Shown: one piece after another, positions 7,462 to 15,231 of the stretch
How positions within the stretch are numbered: the first letter of the stretch is position 1
Layout of the letters: every line of letters begins with the position of its first letter
Source of the DNA: RBG-16-66-20 sp052386675
Lineage (GTDB): Bacteria > Pseudomonadota > Gammaproteobacteria > Burkholderiales > SG8-39
DNA length: 31,221 bases
NCBI GenBank assembly: GCA_052386675.1
Contig: JBQTJX010000024.1
Location: forward strand, 1 to 31,221
Reading direction: 5' to 3'
The notes under the pieces: model-generated
Databases searched by the model: none
Told to the model about the DNA's origin: nothing
What the model saw: only the letters and a program-made list of their open reading frames with translations
Translations under genes and position numbers: made by a program

Positions 7462-8271
7462 TCAGGTTTGGCAGCGAGGGCAGTAGAAGCTCGCGCGCTG
7501 GCCCTGCACGAGGCGCCGGAGCAGCGTGCCGCAGCGCCGGCAGGGCTCACCGGCGCGGTCATACACCAGGTGCCGCGTCTGGAAGTATCCCGAGGCGCCG
7601 TCGCCGCCGACGAAGTCGCGCAGCGTCGAGCCGCCGGCCCTGATCGCCGCGCGCAGTACCTTCTTTACCGCCGCGGCGAGCAATGCGCTGCGCGCCCGCG
7701 TCAGGGTTTCGGCGCGCCGGCGCGGACTGATGCCGGCGAGGAACAGGCTCTCCGAGGCGTAGATGTTTCCCACGCCGACGATCAGGCGCCCGTCCATCAG
7801 CAACTGCTTGATCGAGGTGCGCCGGCCGCGCGTGATCGCGTGCAGGCGCGTACCGTCCAGCGCCGCCGACAGCGGCTCGATGCCGAGGTGCCGGATGAGC
7901 GGATGCGTCTCGGGCGGAGCGGATGTCCAGAGAACGGCGCCGAAGCGCCGCGGATCGCGCAGCCGCAACTGCCGCGCGCCAAACGCAATGTCCACGTGGT
8001 CGTGCTTTCCCGCCGGTGCGCCGGCGTCGACGAGGCGCAGGCTGCCCGACATGCCCAGGTGCAGGATCAGGTGGCCGTCGCTGCAGTCGATCAGAAGGTA
8101 CTTGCCCCGGCGCCGGACCGCGCGCACCTCGCGCCCCGCGAGGCGCCGCACCGCGGGGGGTACGCGCCAGCGCAGGCGCGGTTCGCGCACCGTGACCGAG
8201 GTGATCCTGCGCCCGACAAGGTGTGGCGAAATGCCGCGCCGGGTGACTTCGACTTCGGGCAGTTCTGGCAT
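7462..8271 (-). CDS. mutM: Formamidopyrimidine-DNA glycosylase (Fpg)
   Basis: Bifunctional glycosylase/AP lyase that removes 8-oxoguanine and formamidopyrimidines from DNA. The 269-residue product begins MPELPEVEV, giving the N-terminal proline nucleophile and the catalytic glutamate after Met removal. The catalytic lysine lies in RRGKYLLI near residue 57. The helix-two-turn-helix segment includes VGVGNIYASE, and the C-terminal zinc finger has its four cysteines (CRRC and YCPRC). Nothing is missing. It is divergent from the TPR gene, with 62 bases between starts, an arrangement common in betaproteobacteria. Confidence 0.97.
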   Translation of the reverse strand: MPELPEVEVTRRGISPHLVGRRITSVTVREPRLRWRVPPAVRRLAGREVRAVRRRGKYLLIDCSDGHLILHLGMSGSLRLVDAGAPAGKHDHVDIAFGARQLRLRDPRRFGAVLWTSAPPETHPLIRHLGIEPLSAALDGTRLHAITRGRRTSIKQLLMDGRLIVGVGNIYASESLFLAGISPRRRAETLTRARSALLAAAVKKVLRAAIRAGGSTLRDFVGGDGASGYFQTRHLVYDRAGEPCRRCGTLLRRLVQGQRASFYCPRCQT

Positions 8272-8333
8272 GGGAAGCGGCGCGCCGACGTGTCCTTGTG
8301 CGGGGCACCAAATATACCTACACTCACTGCGAC

Positions 8334-10094
8334 ATGCGTCCTGTTTCCAGACTTTTCCCCCGCCTGCGGTCCCTCTTCTTCGTCCTGACGCTCGCCGCTG
8401 GCACGGCGCTGGCGCAGGGCCTGCCGCATCCGGACGACCTCGATGACGACGCCCCTTCGGCCACGCCCGCCGCGACCTTGAAGCCCTCGCCGCGCCCGAA
8501 CCTGCCTCAGCAGGAACTGACGGCCTCGATGCTTTACGAGTTTCTGATGGGCGAGATCGCCGCGCAGCGCGGCAGCCCGGCGCTGGCGGCGCAGACCTAC
8601 CTCGACCTGGCGAGGAAGACGCGCGACCCGCGCGTCGCGCAGCGCGCGGTGCAGGTGGCGACCTTCGCGCGCATGCCGCACCTGGCGCTGGAGGCGGCGC
8701 GGGTCTGGCACGAGGTCGACCCCGTTTCGCCGCAGGCGATGCAGACGCTGATCCAGTTGTTGGTGTCGCAGAAGCGCGTCGAGGAAGCCGAGCCTGTGCT
8801 GGCCAGGCTGATGGCCGCGAACCCGGCCGTCACCCCGAACCTGTTCCTGCAGTTGAACCGCCTGCTGGCCGCCAATCCGGATCCGGCCGCCAACCTGCGC
8901 CTGGTTCAGCGCCTTGCGGCGTACCACCCGACGCTGGCGCAGGCGCGCTATGCGGTGGCGCAGGCCGCCGTGGCCGCCAAGGAGGACGACACCGCGTTCG
9001 CCGAGGCGCGTGCAGCGGCGGAACTGCGGCCCGACTGGGAGCTGCCGGTGATCTTCGAGGCGCAGCTTCTGCAACGGCGCTCCGCGGCGGAGGCGGCGAA
9101 GCGCCTCGAGGCATTCCTGGCGGCGCAGCCGGCGGCACGGGAGGCGCGAATGACCTACGCGCGCGTGCTCGCCAGCGACAAGCGCCTGCCCGAGGCGCGC
9201 GCGGAGTTCGAGAAGATCATCGCGCGCAATCCGAAGGACACCGACGCGATTTACGCCGTCGGACTGCTGGCGCTGCAGATCAAGGACTACCCGGTCGCGG
9301 AGGCGAACATGAGGCGCCTGCTGGACCTGGGCTATCGGGATCCCAACGGCGTGCGCTATACGCTGGGCCAGATCGCCGAGGAGCAGAAGGACTGGCCGCG
9401 CGCCATCGAGTGGTACAAAGCGATCCAGCGTGGCGAGCACGCGATGCCGGCGCGGATGCGCACCGCGAATGCGATCGCGCGCCAGGGGCGGCTCGAAGAG
9501 GCGCGCGCCTTCCTGCGCGGCGTGACCGCCAACCCCGAGCAGAAGGTTCAACTGCTGATCGCGGAATCGCAGCTGCTGCGCGAGGCGCAGATGCATCGCG
9601 AGTCCTTCGAACTGCTCGGCGAGGCGCTGAAACTCACGCCGGACCAGCCCGAGCTGCTCTACGACCAGGCGCTGACCGCGGAGAAGCTCGAGCGCTTCGA
9701 GACGATGGAAAGCAACCTGCAGAAGCTGATCCAGGTGAAGCCCGACCACGCGCACGCGTACAACGCGCTCGGCTACTCGCTCGCCGATCGCAACCAGCGC
9801 CTGCCGGAGGCGAAGAAGCTGATCGATAAGGCGCTGGAGCTCGCGCCTGAGGACCTCTACATCGTCGATTCCCTGGGCTGGGTGCTGTACCGCATGGGCG
9901 ACCTCAAGGGGGCGGCGGAGCAATTGCGGCGGGCCTGGAGCGGAAGGCCGGACGGCGAGATCGGCGCGCATTACGGCGAAGTGCTGTGGATGCTGGGCGA
10001 GCGCGACGAGGCGCGGCGCATCTGGCGGGAGGCGCAGAAAGTGAGCCCGGAGAACGAAACGCTCATCAAGACCCTGAAGCGGTTCGCGCCCTGA
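8334..10094 (+). CDS. Exported tetratricopeptide-repeat protein preceding lolB
   Basis: A 586-residue protein with a signal peptide (basic MRPVSRLFPRLR, then a hydrophobic stretch ending GTALAQG) and many degenerate TPR helix pairs through the rest, such as EARMTYARVLASDKRLPEAR and AHAYNALGYSLADRNQRLPEAK. TPR arrays are protein-binding scaffolds; no catalytic motif is seen. Proteins like this commonly precede lolB-ispE in betaproteobacteria, but I know no assigned function. The start is ATG 8334, because the signal peptide begins there; an in-frame GTG at 8298 would add 12 residues. No Shine-Dalgarno is visible before ATG 8334. The stop is 5 bases before the lolB start, so the two are probably co-transcribed. 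Confidence 0.85.
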   Translation: MRPVSRLFPRLRSLFFVLTLAAGTALAQGLPHPDDLDDDAPSATPAATLKPSPRPNLPQQELTASMLYEFLMGEIAAQRGSPALAAQTYLDLARKTRDPRVAQRAVQVATFARMPHLALEAARVWHEVDPVSPQAMQTLIQLLVSQKRVEEAEPVLARLMAANPAVTPNLFLQLNRLLAANPDPAANLRLVQRLAAYHPTLAQARYAVAQAAVAAKEDDTAFAEARAAAELRPDWELPVIFEAQLLQRRSAAEAAKRLEAFLAAQPAAREARMTYARVLASDKRLPEARAEFEKIIARNPKDTDAIYAVGLLALQIKDYPVAEANMRRLLDLGYRDPNGVRYTLGQIAEEQKDWPRAIEWYKAIQRGEHAMPARMRTANAIARQGRLEEARAFLRGVTANPEQKVQLLIAESQLLREAQMHRESFELLGEALKLTPDQPELLYDQALTAEKLERFETMESNLQKLIQVKPDHAHAYNALGYSLADRNQRLPEAKKLIDKALELAPEDLYIVDSLGWVLYRMGDLKGAAEQLRRAWSGRPDGEIGAHYGEVLWMLGERDEARRIWREAQKVSPENETLIKTLKRFAP

Positions 10095-10099
10095 TCCCG

Positions 10100-10630
10100 G
10101 TGCCGCGCCTGCTCGGGTTCGCGGCGGCGCTTTTCGTGGCGGGTTGCGCGGAGCCGGCGTTTGTCGTCGCGCCGCAGACAGTCGAATTCGAGCTTTCGGG
10201 CCGCTTTGCGGTCAGCTACCGCGGCGAGGCGAACTCCGGCAACCTCGCCTGGCGCCATGGCGCCGACGCGGAGGAGCTCCTGATCACCTCGCCGCTCGGG
10301 CAGGGCGTGGCGCGCATCTCGCGCACAGGGCGCGAAGTCGTCCTCACCACGCCCGAGCCGCGCGAGTACCGCGCGGCGGATGCAGAGGCGCTCACAGAGA
10401 AGGTGCTGGGGTTCAGGCTGCCGCTTGCGGGCATGGCCGACTGGGTGCGCGCGCGTCCGGCGCCGGGCGCCTCGCAATCGCGGCGCGACGCCGAAGGTCG
10501 CCTCGCCGAGCTGGCGCAGGGGGGCTGGACGATCCGGTATCTCGAGTACGACGAGGGCAAGCGGCCGTCGCGGCTGCGCATGACCTATCCGGGCGTGGAC
10601 CTGCGGCTGGCGATCACGGAATGGAAGTGA
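10100..10630 (+). CDS. lolB: Outer-membrane lipoprotein insertion protein LolB
   Basis: Accepts lipoproteins from periplasmic LolA and places them in the outer membrane. The product is about 176 residues, beginning with a lipoprotein signal (PRLLGFAAALFVAGC) whose lipobox FVAGC puts the lipidated Cys at residue 16. Ala at +2 gives no inner-membrane retention signal. The mature part shows LolB features: FELSGRFAVSYRGEANSG, then LITSPLGQGVARI, and a C-terminal RLRMTYPGVDLRLAI. No ATG is available; GTG 10100 is the only reasonable start just before the signal peptide, 5 bases after the TPR stop. It overlaps ispE by 10 bases. Confidence 0.88.
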   Translation: MPRLLGFAAALFVAGCAEPAFVVAPQTVEFELSGRFAVSYRGEANSGNLAWRHGADAEELLITSPLGQGVARISRTGREVVLTTPEPREYRAADAEALTEKVLGFRLPLAGMADWVRARPAPGASQSRRDAEGRLAELAQGGWTIRYLEYDEGKRPSRLRMTYPGVDLRLAITEWK

Positions 10631-11490
10631 GCGGCGCGGGCCTTACCTGGCTGCCGGCGCCGGCCAAGCTCAATCTCTTCCTGCATGTGCTCGGCCGGCG
10701 AGAGCAGGGCGAGCATGCGGGATACCACGAGCTGCAGACCGTGTTCCGCCTCATCGACCGCTGCGACCGGGTCGGCGTCGCCGTGCGCGAGGACGGCGCG
10801 ATCCGGTTCGCGGGCGACTTCGGCGACGACAACCTGTGCGCACGCGCGGCGCGGCTGCTGCAGGCCGAGGCCGGCGTGCGCCGGGGCGCCGAACTCGCGC
10901 TTGACAAGAACCTGCCGGTGGGCGGCGGGCTGGGCGGCGGATCCTCCGACGCGGCCACCACCCTGCTTGCGCTGAACCGCTTGTGGGGCTGCGGGCTGGA
11001 TCGGTCCGGCCTGATGCAGCTCGGCCTGCGGCTCGGGGCTGACGTTCCCTTCTTCCTGTTCGGCCGCAGCGCGCTCGGCGAGGGCGTGGGCGAGCGCCTG
11101 CTTGGACTCGATCTGGGGCCTGCCTGGTACCTTGTCCTGACGCCACAAGTCCCGGTTTCGACAAAAGAAATCTTCACCGACGGCGCGTTGACACGGGATA
11201 CGAAACCACTCAAAATACCGCCCTTTTTGTCGGGGCAGGGCCGCAATGATCTAGAACCGGTTGCGGCGCGCCGTTATCCAGTGATCGCGGAGCATTTGGC
11301 GTGGCTGCGGGAACGCAGCCCGGGGGCTTCCTTCCCGCCGCGCATGACCGGTTCCGGGGCCTGCGTGTTCGCCGAGTTCCGCAGCCGGGACGAGGCGGAG
11401 GCGCTGCTGGGTCAACTGCCGACGGCGATGCAGGGCTTCGTCGCGCAGGGGTTGCAACGGCATCCGCTGCACGACTGGGCCGTTAACTGA
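10621..11490 (+). CDS. ispE: 4-diphosphocytidyl-2-C-methyl-D-erythritol kinase
   Basis: GHMP kinase that phosphorylates CDP-methylerythritol in the MEP (non-mevalonate) isoprenoid pathway. The 289-residue product has the N-terminal PAPAKLNLFLHVLGRR, the ATP-binding loop PVGGGLGGGSSDAA, the LGADVPFFLFG segment that contributes the catalytic Asp, and the C-terminal GHMP motif MTGSGACVFAEF. Start ATG 10621 overlaps the lolB stop; GTG 10627 (a GTGA overlap) is an equally possible start. The stop lies 10 bases before tRNA-Gln. Confidence 0.96.
   Translation: MEVSGAGLTWLPAPAKLNLFLHVLGRREQGEHAGYHELQTVFRLIDRCDRVGVAVREDGAIRFAGDFGDDNLCARAARLLQAEAGVRRGAELALDKNLPVGGGLGGGSSDAATTLLALNRLWGCGLDRSGLMQLGLRLGADVPFFLFGRSALGEGVGERLLGLDLGPAWYLVLTPQVPVSTKEIFTDGALTRDTKPLKIPPFLSGQGRNDLEPVAARRYPVIAEHLAWLRERSPGASFPPRMTGSGACVFAEFRSRDEAEALLGQLPTAMQGFVAQGLQRHPLHDWAVN
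11188..11216 (+). promoter_or_regulatory. Possible promoter inside ispE for tRNA-Gln and prs
   Basis: A perfect TTGACA (11188-11193) is followed after 17 bases by CAAAAT (11211-11216, 4/6). The surrounding 60 bases are markedly richer in A and T than the rest of ispE. No other promoter is obvious before the tRNA, since only 10 bases separate it from ispE. The same codons encode residues that look conserved in IspE (TRDTKPLKI), so this may be coincidence. Confidence 0.25.
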
Positions 11491-11500
11491 AAGCTTCAAA

Positions 11501-11578
11501 TGGGGCGTCGCCAAGCTGGTCTAAGGCACCGGATTTTGATTCCGGCATTCCTAGGTTCGAATCCTAGCGCCCCAGCCA
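11501..11578 (+). tRNA. tRNA-Gln (anticodon TTG), CCA encoded
   Basis: A full cloverleaf can be drawn. The acceptor stem TGGGGCG (11501-11507) pairs with CGCCCCA (11568-11574). The anticodon stem CCGGA/TCCGG encloses loop TTTTGAT with anticodon TTG at 11536-11538, reading CAA. The T arm is CCTAG-GTTCGAA-CTAG-like with the invariant GTTCGAAT. Discriminator G is at 11575 and the CCA end is encoded at 11576-11578. Its position between ispE and prs is conserved in betaproteobacteria. Confidence 0.97.
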
Positions 11579-11591
11579 TTTCCGCAACCGC

Positions 11592-12572
11592 ATGAAATCC
11601 AGCAACCCACGCGACGGCAACGACGCGCTCGAACGCCTGATGGTGTTCACGGGCAACGCCAACCCGCGCCTGGCGCAGGAAGTGGCGCGGCACCTGAACC
11701 TGTCGCTCGGCCGCGCGGTGGTGGGCAAGTTCTCCGACGGCGAAGTGATGGTCGAAATCATGGAGAACGTGCGCGGCAAGGATGTCTTCGTGCTGCAGTC
11801 AACCTGCCAGCCGACCAACGACAATCTGATGGAACTGATGGTGATGGTGGACGCGCTCAAGCGCTCCTCCGCGGCGCGCGTATCGGCGGCCATTCCCTAC
11901 TTCGGCTACGCGCGCCAGGACCGGCGCCCGCGCTCGGCCCGGGTCGGCATCAGCGCCAAGGTGGTCGCCAACATGCTGACCTCGGTCGGCGTGGCGCGCG
12001 TGCTCACGATGGACCTGCACGCGGACCAGATCCAGGGCTTCTTCGATGTCCCGGTGGACAACATCTACGCCGCGCCGGTGCTGCTGGGCGACGTCTGGAA
12101 GCAGGGCTACGAAAACCTGATCGTGGTATCGCCCGACGTCGGCGGCGTGGTGCGCGCGCGGGCGCTCGCCAAGCGCCTCGATTCGGAACTCGCGATCATC
12201 GACAAGCGGCGGCCGCGCGCCAACGTTTCCGAGGTGATGAACGTGATCGGCGAGGTGCAAGGCCGCACCTGCGTCATCATGGACGACATGGTGGACACCG
12301 CAGGTACGCTGTGCAAGGCGGCCGAGGTGCTGAAGAAGGAAGGCGCCACCAAGGTGGTGGCCTACTGCACGCACCCGGTGCTCTCGGGCGGCGCGGTGGC
12401 GCGCATCGCCGCCTCGGACATGGACGAGCTGGTGGTGTCCGACACCATTCCGCTGAGCGAGGAGGCGCGCGCCTGCGGAAAGATCCGGCAGCTGTCGGTG
12501 GCCGGGCTGCTCGCGGAGACGATTCTCAGGATCTCGACCGAGGACTCGGTGAGCTCCTTGTTTACCGAATAG
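11592..12572 (+). CDS. prs: Ribose-phosphate pyrophosphokinase (PRPP synthetase)
   Basis: Makes PRPP from ribose 5-phosphate and ATP for nucleotide, histidine, tryptophan and NAD synthesis. It contains FSDGEVMVEI, the ATP-binding loop YARQDRRPRSAR, the divalent-cation site DLHADQIQGFFD and the PRPP-binding loop DDMVDTAGTL. From ATG 11592 it is 326 residues. An in-frame ATG at 11640 would give 310 residues starting MVFTGNANP, closer to the E. coli length (315). Neither start has a clear Shine-Dalgarno, so the N-terminal 16 residues are uncertain. It starts 13 bases after the tRNA CCA, so prs and the tRNA probably share a transcript that is processed. Confidence 0.96.
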   Translation: MKSSNPRDGNDALERLMVFTGNANPRLAQEVARHLNLSLGRAVVGKFSDGEVMVEIMENVRGKDVFVLQSTCQPTNDNLMELMVMVDALKRSSAARVSAAIPYFGYARQDRRPRSARVGISAKVVANMLTSVGVARVLTMDLHADQIQGFFDVPVDNIYAAPVLLGDVWKQGYENLIVVSPDVGGVVRARALAKRLDSELAIIDKRRPRANVSEVMNVIGEVQGRTCVIMDDMVDTAGTLCKAAEVLKKEGATKVVAYCTHPVLSGGAVARIAASDMDELVVSDTIPLSEEARACGKIRQLSVAGLLAETILRISTEDSVSSLFTE

Positions 12573-12639
12573 CGAGTGAAGGCTTTTCAACCCCGCCGGG
12601 GTCTGGTCGCGGAACCGGCGGATACCAGGGAGTATTACG

Positions 12640-13377
12640 ATGAAAATTGAAATCAGCGCGCAGAAGCGCACGACGCAGGGAACGGGTGCGAGCCGCCGTC
12701 TGCGCAATGCCGGCAGGGTGCCCGGCATTGTCTATGGCGGCAACAGCGGTCCGGTCAACATAGAGCTCGACCACAAGGAGTTGCTGCACAAGCTGACGCT
12801 GGAGGCGTTCCACGCATCCATCCTGAGCCTCGATGTCGAGGGAGCGAAGGAGCAGGTGCTGCTGCGCGCGTTCAACATGCACCCGTACAAGGGCCGCGTG
12901 CAGCACATCGACTTCCAGCGCGTCTCGGCCGACAAGAAGATCCACATGAAGGTGCCGCTGCATTTCGTCAACGCCGAGATCTCGCCGGCGGTGAAGACGA
13001 TGGGCGCGGTGGCCAACCACGTGCTCAACGAACTCGACGTGCGATGCTTCCCGGCCGATCTGCCGGAGTTCATCGAGGTCGACCTGGGCGCGCTCACGGT
13101 GGGCGATTCGGTGCATGTCAGCGACCTCAAGATGCCCAAGGGCGTCGAGGCTGCGGTGCACCGCGGCGCGAACCCGGTGGTGGCGACCATGATCGTCCCG
13201 GCGCTGATCGTCGAGGAGGAAGTTGCCGCCGCCGAAGTCCCGGCAGCCGCGGATGTCCCGACCACCGAGCAGGCCGCGCCCGAGAAGGCTGCGGAAGGCG
13301 CCGGTGGCGACAAGGCCGGCGACAAGGCCGGCGGCAAGGGCGAGGCCAAGGCGAGCGACAAGAAAGAGAAGAAGTAA
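12640..13377 (+). CDS. rplY: 50S ribosomal protein L25/general stress protein Ctc
   Basis: Binds 5S rRNA in the large ribosomal subunit. This is the long CTC form (245 residues). An N-terminal L25 domain at about 1-95 (RRLRNAGRVPGIVYGG, then RAFNMHPYKGRVQHIDFQRV) is followed by the TL5-type C-terminal beta domain to about 190. A low-complexity Ala/Pro/Glu then Gly/Lys tail ends the protein, with a GDKA repeat at about 13306-13340. Such tails are common in betaproteobacterial L25. GGGAG precedes ATG 12640. The TAA is followed directly by the pth start codon in the same frame, and the last purine-rich codons probably carry its ribosome-binding site. Confidence 0.96.
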   Translation: MKIEISAQKRTTQGTGASRRLRNAGRVPGIVYGGNSGPVNIELDHKELLHKLTLEAFHASILSLDVEGAKEQVLLRAFNMHPYKGRVQHIDFQRVSADKKIHMKVPLHFVNAEISPAVKTMGAVANHVLNELDVRCFPADLPEFIEVDLGALTVGDSVHVSDLKMPKGVEAAVHRGANPVVATMIVPALIVEEEVAAAEVPAAADVPTTEQAAPEKAAEGAGGDKAGDKAGGKGEAKASDKKEKK

Positions 13378-14130
13378 CTGGCCGCCATCCGCCTCATCGT
13401 CGGCCTGGGCAACCCGGGCAAGGACTACGAGCGCACCCGCCACAATGCGGGTTTCTGGCTCGTCGAGCGCCTGGCCGTGCAGAGCGGCGTCAGCCTGCGC
13501 AAGGACGGCAAGTTCCAGGCGCTCGTAGGGCGAATGGGCCAGAACGGCGCCTGGCTCATGCTGCCGCAGAGCTTCATGAACGCGAGCGGCCGGCCGGTGC
13601 AGATGCTGGCCGGCTTCTTCAAGATCCCGGCGGCCGAGATCCTCGTGGTGCACGACGAGATCGAGTTTCCGGCAGGCGTCGCGCGCCTTAAGCAGGGCGG
13701 CGGCATCGCCGGGCACAACGGACTGAGGGATATCTCGCAGCGCATCGCCACGCACGATTACTGGCGCCTGCGCCTTGGTGTTGGTCATCCGGGGGCGAAG
13801 GGCGCGGTGGCCGACTATGTGCTCGGCAAGCCGGTTCAGGAAGAGCGCGAGGCGATCGACGAAGCCATCGGCCGCGCGCTTGAGCTGATGCCGCAGATCA
13901 TGGCCGGCGACATGCAGGCGGCGATGCTCAAGCTGCATACTGATCCGAAGCCGAAACCGAAAGCGGAGCCCAAGCCCGAACCCAAGCCCGAACCCAAGCC
14001 GGAACCCAAGCCGGCGCCGAAATCGGAGGCGACGCCGGAGCCCAAGCCCGAAGCCGCGCCAGCGCCCAAGCCGGCGCCGGCGGAGGAGAAGAAGGGCTTG
14101 TTCGGCTCCCTGTTCGGCAGGAAAAAATGA
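13378..14130 (+). CDS. pth: Peptidyl-tRNA hydrolase, probable CTG start, with Pro/Lys/Glu-rich C-terminal tail
   Basis: Releases tRNA from peptidyl-tRNA that drops off ribosomes. Conserved Pth sequence begins immediately after the rplY stop: codon CTG 13378 followed by AAIRLIVGLGNPGKDYERTRHNAG read in this frame. With CTG as Met1, Asn12 and catalytic His22 match E. coli Asn10 and His20; the MNASG, HDEIEFPAG and GGIAGHNGLRD motifs follow. No ATG, GTG or TTG exists between the in-frame TAA (13375-13377) and GTG 13477, and a start at 13477 would delete both catalytic residues. Purine-rich AAAGAGAAGAAG lies just upstream. The core ends near residue 188. Residues 189-250 are an unusual tail of PKPE repeats ending KKGLFGSLFGRKK, whereas Pth is normally about 190 residues. 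It overlaps ychF by 4 bases (ATGA). Confidence 0.9.
   Translation: MAAIRLIVGLGNPGKDYERTRHNAGFWLVERLAVQSGVSLRKDGKFQALVGRMGQNGAWLMLPQSFMNASGRPVQMLAGFFKIPAAEILVVHDEIEFPAGVARLKQGGGIAGHNGLRDISQRIATHDYWRLRLGVGHPGAKGAVADYVLGKPVQEEREAIDEAIGRALELMPQIMAGDMQAAMLKLHTDPKPKPKAEPKPEPKPEPKPEPKPAPKSEATPEPKPEAAPAPKPAPAEEKKGLFGSLFGRKK
13969..14013 (+). repeat. 12-bp tandem repeat encoding PKPE units in pth
   Basis: CCCAAGCCCGAA occurs at 13969-13980 and 13981-13992, with a one-base variant at 13993-14004 and a partial copy to about 14013. Another exact copy stands alone at 14041-14052. Each unit is four codons (Pro-Lys-Pro-Glu), so copy-number change by slippage would keep the reading frame. Confidence 0.9.
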
Positions 14131-15221
14131 GCCTGCGCTGCGGGATCGTGGGCCTGCCGAACGTTGGCAAGTCCACCCTGTTCAACGCGCTGACCAAGTC
14201 CGGCATCGCGGCGGAGAACTATCCGTTCTGCACCATCGAGCCCAACGTCGGCATCGTCGAGGTGCCCGATCCGCGCATGGCGGGGCTTGCCTCCATCGAG
14301 AAGCCGCAGAAGCTGGTCCCGGCGGTGGTCGAGTTCGTTGACATCGCCGGGCTGGTGGCGGGCGCTTCCAAGGGCGAGGGCTTGGGCAACCAGTTCCTCG
14401 CCAACATCCGCGAGACCGACGCCATCGTCCACGTCGTGCGCTGCTTCGAGGATCCGAACGTGATCCACGTCGCCAACAAGGTCGACCCGCTTTCCGACAT
14501 CGAGGTGATCAACACCGAACTGGCGCTGGCGGACCTCGCCGCGGTCGGCAAGCACCTGTCGAAAAATTCCAAGGTCGCCAAGGTAGCCGGCGACAAGGAC
14601 GCGTTGCGCCTGGTCGCGGTGCTGGAAAAGGCGGAGAAGGCGCTTGACCAGGGCAAGCCAGTGCGGTCGCTCGACTGGTCCAAGGAGGAGCTGTTCGTCC
14701 TCAAGCCGCTATTCCTGCTCACCATGAAGCCGACCATGTACGTCGCCAACGTGGCGGAGAACGGCTTCAAGGACAACCCTCTGCTGGCCGCCGTGGAAGC
14801 CCACGCGAAGAAGGAAGGCGCGCCTGTGGTGGCCATCTGCGCCGCCATGGAATCGCAGATCGCCGACATGTCCGACGAGGACAAGAAGATGTTCCTCGCC
14901 GACATGGGCATGGAGGAGCCGGGCCTGGCGCGCGTCATCCGCGCCGGCTACAAGCTGCTCGGGCTGCAGACCTATTTCACCGCGGGGCCGAAGGAAGTGC
15001 GGGCCTGGACCGTGCCGGTGGGCGCCACCGCGCCGCAGGCGGCGGGCGTGATCCACACCGACTTCGAGCGCGGCTTCATCCGCGCCGAGGTGACGAATTA
15101 CGAGGACTACGTTGCCTGCAAGGGCGAGGTCGGGGCGAAGGAAGCGGGGAAGCTACGGGTGGAGGGGAAGGACTACGTCGTGCGTGACGGGGACGTCATG
15201 CACTTCCGCTTCAACGTCTGA
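14127..15221 (+). CDS. ychF: Redox-regulated ATPase YchF (Obg-related)
   Basis: A P-loop ATPase of the Obg family that associates with ribosomes and affects stress responses. The 364-residue product (E. coli 363) starts SLRCGIVGLPNVGKSTLFNALT with the G1 loop, then VDIAGLVAGASKGEGLGNQFL (G3 and switch II). NVAE at the G4 position replaces NKxD, the change that gives YchF ATP preference. A helical insertion precedes G4 and a TGS domain ends the protein (TYFTAGPKEVRAWTV, DYVVRDGDVMHFRFNV). The pth-ychF pairing is conserved widely. It converges on the Bug gene with 10 bases between stops. Confidence 0.97.
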   Translation: MSLRCGIVGLPNVGKSTLFNALTKSGIAAENYPFCTIEPNVGIVEVPDPRMAGLASIEKPQKLVPAVVEFVDIAGLVAGASKGEGLGNQFLANIRETDAIVHVVRCFEDPNVIHVANKVDPLSDIEVINTELALADLAAVGKHLSKNSKVAKVAGDKDALRLVAVLEKAEKALDQGKPVRSLDWSKEELFVLKPLFLLTMKPTMYVANVAENGFKDNPLLAAVEAHAKKEGAPVVAICAAMESQIADMSDEDKKMFLADMGMEEPGLARVIRAGYKLLGLQTYFTAGPKEVRAWTVPVGATAPQAAGVIHTDFERGFIRAEVTNYEDYVACKGEVGAKEAGKLRVEGKDYVVRDGDVMHFRFNV

Positions 15222-15231
15222 TTGCCCCGCG

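Noticed and set aside
8296..8324. TTGTGC-N17-TACACT as promoter of the TPR gene
   Set aside because: The -35 match is only 3/6 and the start site would fall within a few bases of the ATG, so I do not list it as a feature.
8091..9971. A 626-codon open frame on the minus strand opposite the TPR gene
   Set aside because: The plus strand holds a recognisable signal peptide and TPR repeats. The reverse frame is a low-complexity Arg/Leu/His-rich translation typical of GC-rich antisense shadow, with no domain.
12592..12602. CCCCGCCGGGG inverted repeat between prs and rplY as a terminator
   Set aside because: The stem is only about five base pairs and no T run follows on either strand, so it does not meet the criteria for an intrinsic terminator.
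13306..13340. GDKA-encoding repeat in rplY as a mobile or CRISPR-like repeat
   Set aside because: It is a short in-frame low-complexity tail, common in long L25 proteins, with no spacer structure.
12562..13938. A 458-codon open frame on the minus strand opposite rplY and pth
   Set aside because: rplY and pth are unmistakable on the plus strand; the reverse frame has no family features.
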